From positions 382,001-446,000 of the forward strand of contig NC_042511.1 of NCBI RefSeq assembly GCF_900963305.1: a DNA stretch of 64,000 nt, in the 5' to 3' direction. The translations under genes were made by a program, and so were the position numbers. How positions within the stretch are numbered: position 1 is the stretch's first letter; every line of letters begins with the position of its first letter. This DNA comes from Echeneis naucrates. Its lineage: Eukaryota > Chordata > Actinopteri > Carangiformes > Echeneidae. Under the pieces are notes generated by a model. That model was not told where the DNA came from. It saw only the letters and a list, made by a program, of their open reading frames with translations, and made no database searches. Shown in pieces: positions 12,091 to 22,567 of the stretch.

Positions 12091-13178
12091 CACACTTGTG
12101 GGATTCAGTAATAAAAAATAGAGACTAGATGAGAGAGTCCAGGTCCGTCCTGGGGCGTTCAGGGGGGCGATCAGCTGATGACAGGGAGACCGGGGGCCGG
12201 CCTTAAAATAGACCCCCAACACTGTTTACAGGAAAACATCTCCACAACCTGGTGATGACCTTTACTTCACCTCACACAGACACACAAACAGTCAAACAAT
12301 CTCTTCCTTCAACAGAAAAGCAGAAGTGTGGCAGTCAGCCTGCAGTGTTGAGCTGTAAATACACAAACACACAACAAACAGCTACACAAGACCTTCTGGG
12401 AGTTCACAGAGTGAAAATCAGGTGAGGTATTGTGTCTTCGTCTTGAATGAACCCTGGAGCTGCAGAGCAGGTTGGAGTGAGGTCACAGGTCGAGGGTCAG
12501 AGGTCAGAGGTTTGAATCCAGATGATGACATCTTTTCATTTCCTTCCTTCTTTTTTCTTTTTCCTCCCTCTGACTCATTCATCTCTTTTATCTCCTCCCT
12601 CCATCACAGACAGCCACTTCTGCCAAATCTCTGTTCCTGGTTTGTCAGATAAGAAGCTCGGTTTGCCAGCAGCCTCTTTAATCTTCTCCATCTTCTCTCA
12701 TCTTTCATCCTTCAGTCCTCGCTGTCTAAACCGACCAGGTCTGTATCCACAAAGAAATTCATCTGGAGACCCAAAGACAAAGACAACAACCACAGTCAGA
12801 CACCCAGACCACCAGAGAATCCTGAACAAAAAGACAAAGACACACAAAACGTCCACAGCAGAGGGACGATGGGGGACAGCGTGTTCTTTCTGTCCTCTTC
12901 ACGTCTCACCTCGGTGAAATGAACGATCAGTTCATTAAAGTCGCCTCAGCCCCCCCAAACTTCATGGCCCACTTTGTCAGCACGGGGGAGGCGGGCAGAG
13001 GAAGCGAGTGAAGACTTGCCCCTTTATCTTCCTGCCCAGACCTCCATCATGTATGAACACGTGATGAAACAGTCAGATTCCGTTTCAGATCGTCGTGAAG
13101 AAGCTGCTTACTCAGATTTCAGTCCAGAGAAGAGCAGGTTCAGGTTCACCTGAGAGACAGCAGAAATACAGGAGGGAT

Positions 13179-13252
13179 CCAGAGACTCTCTGATTGGCTG
13201 TGACATCACCCACCAGAGCCAATAGGAGCGTCCGATGTAGAGACGTGACTCT
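13179..13252 (+). repeat. inverted repeat left arm, 74 bp
   Basis: In reverse complement it matches 14538-14611 with 3 differences in 74 positions by hand alignment. The arms enclose about 1.3 kb that holds the GATCCAGACCA minisatellite. Confidence 0.85.
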
Positions 13253-13530
13253 AAAGGTCACTATCAAAGATGGAGGATGAGGATGGACGGATGAACACAC
13301 AGAAGGAGTCACAGAGTTGGACTGATCCAGATCTAATCAATTTATGCTGAAGCCCCGCCCCCCGACCTGCCAGTGACCTCGGCGTGTTTCCGTTTCACTC
13401 GGAGCAGCCGGTTCAACACGACACCTTCTCCTCCTGATCACCTTCCCAACAGGTAATCCAGACCGGATTATGGAGGATGACGCTGAACAACGATGCTGCT
13501 GAGGCTAATCCTCCTGAGGGGAAGCAGGAC

Positions 13531-14000
13531 GACCAGACCAGATCCAGACCAGATCCAGACCAGATCCAGACCAGATCCCAGACCAGATCCAGACCAGATC
13601 CCAAACCAGATCCAGACCAGATCCAGACCAGATCCAGACCAGATCCCAAACCAGATCCCAAACTAGATCCCAAACCAGAGCCAGACCAGATCCAGACCAG
13701 ATCCAGACCAGATCCCAAACCAGATCCCAAACCAGATCCAGACCAGATCCCAAACCAGATCCCAAACCAGATCCAGACCAGATCCCAGACCACATCCCAG
13801 ACCAGAGCCAGACCACATCCCAAACCAGATCCCAGACCAGATCCCAGACCAAATTGCAGACCAGATTGCAGACCAGATCCAGACCAGATCCCAAACCAGA
13901 TCCAAACCAGATCCCAAAACAGATCCAGACCAGATCGCAGACCAGATCCCAAACCAGATCCAGACCAGATCCCAGACCAGATCCAGACCAGATCCCAGAC
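13531..14000. repeat. minisatellite, GATCCAGACCA / GATCCCAAACCA units
   Basis: About 470 bp of tandem units of 11-12 bp built from 'gatccagacca', 'gatcccaaacca' and 'gatcccagacca'. Several frames stay open through it on both strands because the unit has no stop in those frames; the open frames are artefacts of the repeat. Confidence 0.95.
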
Positions 14001-14086
14001 GTGGTCTCTCTGTTGAAGCTTCTGCTGCTGTTTCTCTTCAGCCAATCAGAATGAGCTCCATCTAAACAGCTCTGGACATAAACCCG

Positions 14087-14146
14087 CTGTGTTGTGTTGT
14101 GTTGTGCTCTGCTGTGTTGTGATCTGTTGTGTTATGTTGTGTTGGT
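14087..14146. repeat. TGTGT(T) low-complexity tract
   Basis: Imperfect tandem of 'gttgt' units immediately right of the minisatellite region. Confidence 0.8.
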
Positions 14147-14537
14147 TAATAGGAGTTGTGTTTCTCCATCAGACAGTCTGCCGGTCTTATATTTTGTATT
14201 TCCATAAACATAACAACACAACACATTGAAGCAGAAGTCGACAGTGAAAACAAAACCAACTGCCACTTCCTGCCTCCGCCGTGAACTCGGCTCTGTGTCA
14301 CACTGCGGTTAAAAGAACACACACACACCAGCTCCGGCCTCACTTCCTGTAGTAAAACGGTCGGCTGTACAACCGCACCAAAACAGGAAGAGACACACAT
14401 GACGAGGCAGGAACACAACACAAAACATTACACAACACATGACGGGACAGCACGACACAAAACAACATGATTTGGCCTGAAACAAAAATGAGCGATGAAC
14501 TGAGAAGACTCATGAAGACTGCTGCTTTCCTTCTGTG

Positions 14538-14611
14538 AGAGTCACGTCTCTACAGCGGACGCTCCTATTGGCTCTGCTGGATGATGTCACAGCCAATCAG
14601 AGAGTCTCTGG
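14538..14611 (-). repeat. inverted repeat right arm, 74 bp
   Basis: Partner of 13179-13252 in opposite orientation at about 96% identity. It lies 43 bp before another dispersed repeat copy (14654-14760), so both may be parts of one larger element. Confidence 0.85.
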
Positions 14612-14653
14612 GTCAGTCCTGTGTGTTTCTGACAAAACAATCAGATATCTGGA

Positions 14654-14760
14654 GCTGATTTTTCATCATTACTGAGCAGAACTCCTGATCAGATAAAGAA
14701 ACGACCCAAACACATGAGAGGAACTTTTCTTTGGAGAAGCAGGAAACATTCAGTCTGAAT
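14654..14760 (-). repeat. dispersed repeat family 3, copy 1
   Basis: The reverse complement of this stretch matches 54863-54970 in nid1 intron 1 ('agttctgctcagtaatgatg', 'tcatgtgtttgggtcgttt') apart from small indels. Family unidentified. Confidence 0.75.
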
Positions 14761-14827
14761 TGGCTCTGATTGTATCGAATTCACCAAAATTGACTGAAAT
14801 GTTAAATTTAACCATAAATATTAGAAG

Positions 14828-14830
<3 letters not shown>

Positions 14831-14861
<31 letters not shown>
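14831..14861. repeat. (AAT)n microsatellite
   Basis: About ten uninterrupted AAT/ATA trinucleotides. Confidence 0.95.
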
Positions 14862-14869
14862 GACCAACA

Positions 14870-17800
14870 CAGACTCCTTCTGTTCAGGTTCTCCTCACAG
14901 AGGAAATGAGAATCGCGATGAAGAAGTGAAAGTGTTTCTGAGGTGAGTCCGCCACTTCAGGTTGTGACGGTTAGGAGGACTTTCCCGCCTTCCTCCTCCC
15001 CTCGCTGTCAGGATGTCTGGTGTTCTTTAGTCCGAGTCCGCCTGCAGCTTCGTGGACAGTCAGTCCTCCATCAGCGCCTCCTACTGTTCTGAGCATGAAG
15101 TCCAGTTTGTTTAAAAAGGAGACGGCTTGATATGTTTCCGACTGTGAAGAGAGAAATATTTATTTGTAAGCGTTAACGATGTGTGAGGCTTTCACTGCAG
15201 TAATATAAAACCTGGACCTTATTTAGAACCAAACACCCCACGGAGGTCTGTGAGAGCAGCCGGAGTCTTCGAGGTCAAAGTTCAATCAGGATGAAAAGAC
15301 TCGGGACAGACCAGGACTCAGGTTTGGTTATGTTGTTTTAAGATATTCCTGACTCGGATACTTGAACTCATCAGAACTGTTCCTGTCTTTGAGCAGCCAA
15401 TCAGAGCAGACAGGAAACAGGAAGTCTTGAGGCTGCAGCCTGATACACTGTGGATGATTGAGACTCTCAGAAACCTGGACCCGGACTCTGAGGTGTCAGA
15501 CCACATCCCAGGTCCATCTGTGGAGTGAACGTTAACTTCTGAACCTCAGCACAGTTGCTGTCCATCCCGCCAAAACAAAGCTTGAGGCCACTGCTCTGAC
15601 TCAGTAGTCTTCAACTTCCTGCGGTTTGATGACATCATCAGAGCAGCACGCCGTCACCTGAGTCAAACACCAGTTCCCCGATAGCTTCATTCACTCTGCA
15701 AAGGAATTGTTTTCAAGCCCACTAATCCCCTTCAGGACGCGCCGCCACTGTCCCACTTTGACGGATTAGTGTTCCAGCGATCAGTTGTAATCATCACTCA
15801 GGCGTGACGCAGCAGGCTCCGCCTCTTTTGTTTCATTCATAACATGGCGGCTATATGTAAACATGTCAGCTGAGGGGGGATCTGTTCATAACACATAACA
15901 CTGAAAACAAAGATGGACGCCGCCTCTGTGACATCACAGAAACTCAGTCAGCTGCTGCACAGTCGCCATCTTTGCTGATCCAAATATGGGGAAAGAGGCG
16001 GAGCTGAAGCTCACTGTCACTCAAAAGCTTGCACCCCAATCCTCCATCACTTTAATAAACAGAAAACAGCTGAGTCTGATCATTTATCTCCAGTTTCTGT
16101 TCCAGACCAACTCAGTGCTGGACTCTAGTGGTCTGGGGAGGAAGTGCAGGTTTCTGTTGTGTTCATGTTTTCCTGTCTTGATTTCTTTCCATGTTTGTGT
16201 TGAAAACACTAAAATGCTGATGGCCTAGGTGTTTTTGTAGCTGTTCTATTGTGTGTGTGTGTGTGTACTCGCTGCAGGAAGCGTCTGCAGAGTGTTTTTC
16301 CTGGAAGGATCCTTCACAGGAAGACGTGACTGTCCTCTGCTGCTCGCTCACTGTTTGCTTTCCCTCCCCCAGAGAGAGCAGCTCCTGGGGGGGCTGTCAC
16401 TGCTCCAGCTGCAGCCATCCACCTCCTCAGATCACTTCCTCCATCAGGCAGCAGAACAGCATCGGGTCGGCCGTCTGATGTCTTCGTGCTGAACTGGACT
16501 GAACAGAAAGAACTCAGCACCAGACAGGCTTTTATTTTGGTGAAACGTGTGTAGTAGTGTTGTGTAGTTCGGCCAGAAAATTTCATCAGCTGTTTCCGAT
16601 ATAGAACTCATCATCACACGCTCAGACCAGCAGTCAGATCAGAAGGTTTGGGGGAGGAGCTTCCTGAGGAGAAACAGGAAGGAGGCGGGCCTGAGTTCAG
16701 GTACAAAGCGAAGTCCAGTGTATGTTTTGTATTTTGGCCCAAACAGGCACCGGTACCTCCAGAAGATATCCAGTGTGTGTTGTAGCAGCAGGTGGTTTGT
16801 GTGTCGTTCTCTTGTCAGTGAAGTGTCAAACTGGTGCTTTGTCCTAAATCCAGACGTGGTCCGTTCAGGGTCACCCTGCAGGACTCGTCCATCTGAGACC
16901 TTCAGGCTCGAGACAAACAGGAAAAACCAGGACTGGCTCTAAACCTGGACCTGGATTCTGGTCTAAAGAGCCTGAAACCTTCATTCTGTCTACTGACCAT
17001 CAGGGTCCACTCCACCGGCCGTAGTCGTCAAGACTGTTGAAATCTATAGGAAAATGTCCCTCGTCCCCCTCAGTAAACATTTTCCTGATGAGTTTATGCT
17101 CTCAGTCTGAAATACAACATGATGTTCATTTTTTAATCCTTTCCTGGACATAAACGTCGTGATGAGGAGAGTTTACACCCCATCAGCTGATTTATGCCTC
17201 ACATGTTTCCGTTTTGCAGAATCATCCAACATCAGTGTTCTCTCTGCGCTGCTTCCTCTGAGTTTTATTTTGGTAATGAAACAAATACAACATTAAAAAG
17301 CTGCTGTAAAGTCAGAGTCTCCTCACCGTGTAGCTCAGGACTGTAAATCACGGTAAACAGTTCCAGTCCTTAATTCCCAGCGGAGTGGCGGAGGAGCGGT
17401 GGAGCAGTTTGTGGCGTCCTCTGGCCGTCCTGCTGTTCATCAAAACCAAACGAGCTTGTAAATCAGAACAACAGCGCGCGGCACCTGGAAGTGGCTCTGC
17501 AACGTCCAGGGCCCAAACTGCTGGAGTATAAAAGGTGGAGGATTTAAGCATGATTGGTTGGCGCTGTGGGAATGCTCAGCCGCTGGCAGGTTTACGGCCG
17601 CCGGCTGCTGCAGCCTTCTGCTGGCGGTCTGAGCTGGCAGAGGGCGGGGCCTGTCGTGGCTGTGATTGATGCTACAGAGTTTGAACAGGCAGAGTCCAGA
17701 GAAGTGTCATTTAAAGTTCCACACACTCTGAAGGTATGTGACATGATGTGATGTCACAAGCCCCGCCCACCTGGTAAGCCCATCCCACCTCTCAGGATTT

Positions 17801-18720
17801 GGGTTCTCTGACTGTGTGTCTAAAATTGGCTCAGCAAATCAGCCAGCTTGAGGGAAAGCAAAGGGTCATGGGTTTGTGTCTACAGAAGGTTCAGAAACAT
17901 GAACCAGCCGCCATTTTGTTTTCATACGATGGAGAGAACCTGAAAGACATCCAGGTCAAAGGTCAACGGTCAGCAGCCGACTGCTTTCCTTTAAAACCAA
18001 AAACACGAGACAGACGGCAGAAACATTATAAATACAGACATTATTACTGGAAACTGAGTTCAGACCATCAGACTGATATGAGAGGAAACCAACTACCAAC
18101 TTAGGGGGCGGAGTCATGAATTGAAACTTTCACAGCAGGTGAAGGTCCTGTCCGGGCTGAAGCCTTTAATGAACACAAACGGCCAGCCACTGTCGGGTCG
18201 ATACAGAATTGGCCAGCCGACCGAGGACGCACAGAAAAAGCCATTTACAGCAGCGTTGTCAGAGAGACCACATTGATTTCACTGCGAGGTGGTCGCTCCT
18301 GATCCCAGCGTGGTCAGACATCAATACTGGGTCCATTTGTCTTTCTGGCCTTTTCATAGAATGACGCAGCAGCTCTTTGTGGCCCAAATGATCCGAAGAG
18401 GAAAACCAGCCTTCAAACCGACCGTCAGGACTTCGGTAACTTTGTTATCGCAGCACAAGATCCAGTCTTGCAGGGTTTGGTTTGTACCCGAAATCTGCCC
18501 TAAATTTATTGGATTGCTCAGAAAACAGACAGCCAATCAGAAGAGAGGCTCAGACTGTCTCCTGATTGGCCGACAGGCCTTTTGTTCCTGGAGCTCCAGA
18601 CAGAAGTCTGAGAGGAGCTCAGGTGGACATCGGGTGACTGGACTGATGACAATGGCAACAGTTGGGCGGGGTCAAAGGTCAAAGGTCACTGTCAGCAGGT
18701 CCTTCTTATCTGACCATCAT
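14870..18720. other. gene-free spacer, middle part
   Basis: No exon chain or known protein family is seen. Notable content: a pair of opposed TAATCC (Otx/Crx-type) motifs at about 15721 and 15764, a TATAAAAGG box at about 17526 within a GC-richer block (17380-17560), a family 1 repeat copy at 16965-17140, and perfect DR1 motifs at 17953 and 18676. None of this proves a transcript. Confidence 0.5.
16965..17140 (+). repeat. dispersed repeat family 1, copy C
   Basis: Nearly full-length copy: 'aaccttcattctgtctactg', 'accatcagggtccactcc', 'aaatctataggaaaatgtcc', 'cagtaaacattttcctgatg', then 'tacaacatgatgttcat'. Confidence 0.7.
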
Positions 18721-18732
18721 GAAACCCTAACC

Positions 18733-19087
18733 CCATCCATCCATCCATCCATCCATCCATCCATCCATCCATCTAACCTTCCATCCATCCATCCATCCAT
18801 CCATCCATCTAACCTTCCATCCATCCATCCATCCATCCATCCATCTAACCTCATCCATCCATCCATCCATCCATCCATCCATAACTCCATCCATCCATCC
18901 ATCCATCCATCCATCCATCCATCCATCCATCCATCCATCCATCCATCCATCCATCCATCCATCCATCCATCCATCCATCCATCCATCCATCCATCCATCC
19001 ATCCATCCATCCATCTAACCTTCCATCCATCCATCCATCCATCCATCCATCCATCCATCCATCCATCCTTCCCTCCATCCATCCATC
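18733..19087. repeat. (CCAT)n microsatellite array
   Basis: About 355 bp of CATC tetranucleotides with a few interruptions ('ctaacctt', 'ctaacctca', 'ataact', 'ccttccctc'). Open frames through it (Ile-His-Pro-Ser or Met-Asp-Gly-Trp repeats) are repeat artefacts. Confidence 0.98.
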
Positions 19088-19173
19088 ACCCGCCCACAGT
19101 GAGGCAGACCAAACTGAGTCCAGAATCACTCGGCTCCTCTGAGTTGAGCCAGAAGGTTTCAGCTGTAATCTGC

Positions 19174-19208
19174 AGATCCAGATCCAGATCCAGATCCAGA
19201 TCCAGATC
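19174..19208. repeat. (GATCCA)n hexanucleotide repeat
   Basis: About six 'agatcc' units in tandem, 90 bp right of the CCAT array. Confidence 0.9.
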
Positions 19209-19239
19209 TCTCCCTCTGCTGCCCCATCACATTCATGAG

Positions 19240-19420
19240 CATCTCGCCATTGTGGACTTGCCACTGGCTCTGATATCAGAAGCAGCAAAATGGATACCCA
19301 CATTCAACAGACCAGGAAGACAAATTGCATTTAAGTCTATGGGAAAACACTTCTGTTTTCCTGATGAGTCTTTAGATTGAAGTTATTACTACAACATGAG
19401 GTTCATCTTTAAATTCATCA
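19240..19420 (+). repeat. dispersed repeat family 1, copy D
   Basis: A diverged copy: 'ttaagtctatgggaaaacac', 'ttttcctgatgagtctttag', 'tactacaacatgaggttcat'. The left end is hard to define. Confidence 0.5.
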
Positions 19421-22250
19421 TCTCTGTTTGATTTGAACTGAACTTGGGCTCTGCAGCTCTGACTAAAGAGCTGATCTCATTTGATGATCACAAAGTTTGT
19501 TCGGAGAAGCTGTCAGTCAGACTCGGGAGTAAAGCTGATTTGTGAGGCTGAAAGTTACTGTCTGGTGACTGTGGTGGGGTCAGAGGTCACTGGGTCAGTC
19601 AGAGGAGGCATGGAACTCAGGTGACAGACAGATTACCAGAAGAAAAGGATTTGAAGAAGGCTTTTCAGTTTCTCAGACAGATGAGGTCAGTCGTTGGAGA
19701 AAAGCATGTGAGGAGTTAAAGCCTCAAACCCAAACAAGAAAGCCTTTGAGGAGCAGGAAGTGACCCATCAGTTTTCCTTCCTCCTGATGCATCAATCGCT
19801 CCCAGCTCCATGGCGTTCCTTCAGCTGTCCTTTTAGGACTGTTGGAGCTCAGTCCGCTCCCGAAAAGCGTGACCTCTGACCTTTAAAGAATGGTAAACAA
19901 AGGCGTGCTTTGGGTCAACCTTGACCACGCCCTGTTCGGCGTGTTGTGCGTCTCTACATGCAGCTCATGTGATGCGTCTCACTCTCTTTTTGGTTTTAGC
20001 TTCTGACGATTGAATAACTTTATTCATACAACACTTCATTACAATCAACAAACACTTTTGAAACGTCCTTGTTAGCACCGGAACTTATTAGCATGTCTCT
20101 GGACTTCTTGATCCTGTGTCTCTCACTTCCTGTAATCACTGCCATGTGACAGTCCGTCTTATCCCTGAGGATTATGGGTAATTAGAAGAAACAGAACAAG
20201 TGGCAGTGAGAGAAGGAGAGGGTCAAAGGTCAAACAACAGTGTAACACTCCGTCTCAGATTACAGCTGTGTGTTTTTTCCCAGGAACACACATACAACCA
20301 CAAACATGGCGGAAAGAATTACAGCAGTCTGAAGGCGTCTAATGCATGGACCAGTTTTTCTGCTTCCTCTGTGTTCTGTCTGACAGACAGTTGTACTGAA
20401 GATTGATGATCCCCAGAGGTTACACCGTCATTGTTTTGTTGGCCTGCAGCAGCAGGACTTCAGATCCACATGTGATCCGTGCAGGCTGGAACAAACACAG
20501 AACCCTCCAGCTGTGAGACCACCTCTGCATTCTTCTCACTCCACGTCCATAGAACAGGTCTACGCCTCCGCAGTGACCCCCAGTGGGTCCACGTTGCTCT
20601 CTTTGAGCTGGCACTAAACGGGAAATAAGCCAGTTGAGGGTTTTGATCCTGATTCTTTTGGAATTATTAGCTCACAGAACATCTGTGACACACAAAACAG
20701 CTTGTCCATCCAGGACAGGACTCACTGGTGGCACCAGTGGCTCACAAAGAAAAGGAAAGAGATGTGATGGCTACAAGGAGCTCCTTCTGGAAAATTTGGA
20801 AAAATGAAAAATTGAAAAGCAAAGACGAACAGTCTGATTTAAACAGTGAGACGTTGATCTCGTCTCTGTTCTGCAGCTCTGAACAGGATTATCAAGACAA
20901 GAACACAAGGCAGCAGCAAATCAGCCAAACATTGAGTTTGTACTGAAACAACAGCTCTGCATCGGCCCAAAGGAGAGGAGGTCCAGAGTACTTCACTGTG
21001 TCTTCTCTAATTCAAACTTGAAACTTTATTTAACTGATCATTCAGGGACATTCTGCTTCCTCTTGTATCTACAGCATTGACAGCTGCAGACCTTTGGCTG
21101 AGGCACTGAGTTCATTTTCTGTCCGTGAAAGTATTCTTTCTTTGTAAAGCATCATAAAAAAAGATGAGGCAACGGAACTGGACGGATGATCAGAGGGGCA
21201 TCCATCCTCATCCACTCCGGAGACTTCCGCTTCATCCAGAAATATGAGGTTCAAAGTCTGGCGGTCTGAAAGCTGCTTTCCTGTTCCACGTTCAAAAAAT
21301 AACAGGAACAGACTCCGAAGAGCTCTGCTGACCTCTACTGGACTCAGACAGTGCAGCAGACCAATAACTGTCTTCTGAAGGTGAGACTGAATGTTCAGGT
21401 GAACGCTGTTTTACTCTGACGAGTCCAATAACTTAAATTAATATCAACAGGACCTCAGCAGCACCCCAAAAAGGAAACAATCTCAAACCAATAATGAACT
21501 TCATAACTGCAGACAAGTCGACGGAATCAGACTTCTGCGAAGAAGAGCTTGGTGATATTCACTGTTTTGCAACACTGAATAGAGCAACAGTTGTAATTAT
21601 GAACATTGATTATAAAGTAAAGAACAATCACACAAATGTTGTTCTAAATTGGAGGATACACATTTTTTGTGTGTGTGTAACAGTGACTAAATGGCAGACA
21701 GTGAAACCACAAACAAGATGGCTGCTGACATTAGATGAAATAGCTCACAGGAGGGGGGGAGTGATGTGCTTAAACAATCCAAGGAAGTCTGACAGGGAGT
21801 GTAAACAGATCTACACGTCCACAAAAGTTAACCGCCCTGTTCTTAGGCCGAGAGCAGGCTGAGGGCCACGAGGGAAGAGGCATCGAGAATGGAGCAGAGG
21901 GGAGCAGCGGGGGTTTGTGGCAGTCTTCTAACAGAGGTGTGTAAAGGTGAGCATTGTGGGGGAACGAGGTTAACGCGCCCTCCTTTGTCTGTAGAACAAA
22001 GGAGCATGTTGTCTGGTCCCTTCCTTCAATGGGCTGTGGCCCAATACCCCCCGTGGTTTCATCTGAGGTGTGAGAGCAAAACCAAACAAAGTGGGGCAGC
22101 GAGGCGCTGCAGTGCTGTCGTATCAACTCTTTTCTGACTTGTGGCTCATAGTAGCTGGAGGAGCTGCTGTCACCGTCTGACTGGATGGTTTCAGAGGAGA
22201 TGTGTTCATTTAAGACATTTCAAAAATAACACCAATCAGCCCGGCACGCA
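19420..22250. other. gene-free spacer, right part
   Basis: No exon structure is recognised on either strand; the longest open frames are short and show no family features. Sequence is moderately AT-rich with no large tandem array. Confidence 0.5.
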
Positions 22251-22259
22251 GCTCAATGG

Positions 22260-22300
22260 TAGATAGATAGATAGATACTTTATTCATGGCAGAGGGAAAT
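22260..22300 (-). mobile_element. 3' tail of a non-LTR retroposon, (TAGA)n plus tail
   Basis: 'tagatagatagatagatac' is followed by 'tttattcatggcagaggg' and 'aaattt', the reverse complement of a very common teleost LINE/SINE 3' end (AATAAAGTATCTATC-type tail). Family assignment (perhaps Rex1-like) is from memory. The tail supplies an AATAAA on the minus strand (22284 to 22279), downstream of the TRIM stop codon. Confidence 0.55.
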
Positions 22301-22425
22301 TTTAGACATCCAGTACACACATAAAAAGGAATGTACACACTCCCAAACTCAGATCACTTCAACAACATGATAATCAGTCTGTTCCAGTCAGTTAAACTGG
22401 TGTCTGTGGAATTACAGTAGGATGG

Positions 22426-22440
22426 CCGCCAGAGGGAGCG
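22426..22440 (+). promoter_or_regulatory. CTCF-like motif
   Basis: GCCGCCAGAGGGAGC resembles the CTCF core CCASYAGRKGGCRS with two mismatches. It lies 130 bases beyond the 3' end of the TRIM coding region. Occupancy is inferred. Confidence 0.3.
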
Positions 22441-22567
22441 TTTTTCAGGGCACAGAAGAAGTCAGAGTTCAGAGGTCACTTTGTAACTGCTGTTACTGTA
22501 CATTTCTGCACAGCCTGAACAGAGCTGACCTGCTGTGGCAATCAAACACTTTCAACTAAAGTGTCAT

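Larger units (their letters stand above)
2767..13100. other. gene-free spacer, left part
   Basis: About 10 kb downstream of irf2bp2 with no exon structure or recognisable protein on either strand. It holds scattered dispersed repeats (listed separately), short homopolymers, and GC-richer blocks with motif clusters at about 3750-3980, 6600-7170 and 11050-11400 that could be regulatory. Open frames here are short, lack splice-consistent neighbours and resemble no known family. Confidence 0.6.

Noticed and set aside
13413-14045. 210-residue Trp/Ser/Gly/Leu-rich frame and its plus-strand counterpart
   Set aside because: Pure translation of the GATCCAGACCA minisatellite.
18289-19380. 363-residue frame with Ile-His-Pro-Ser repeats
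   Set aside because: The core is the (CCAT)n microsatellite and the flanks resemble no protein; the right end is a dispersed repeat.
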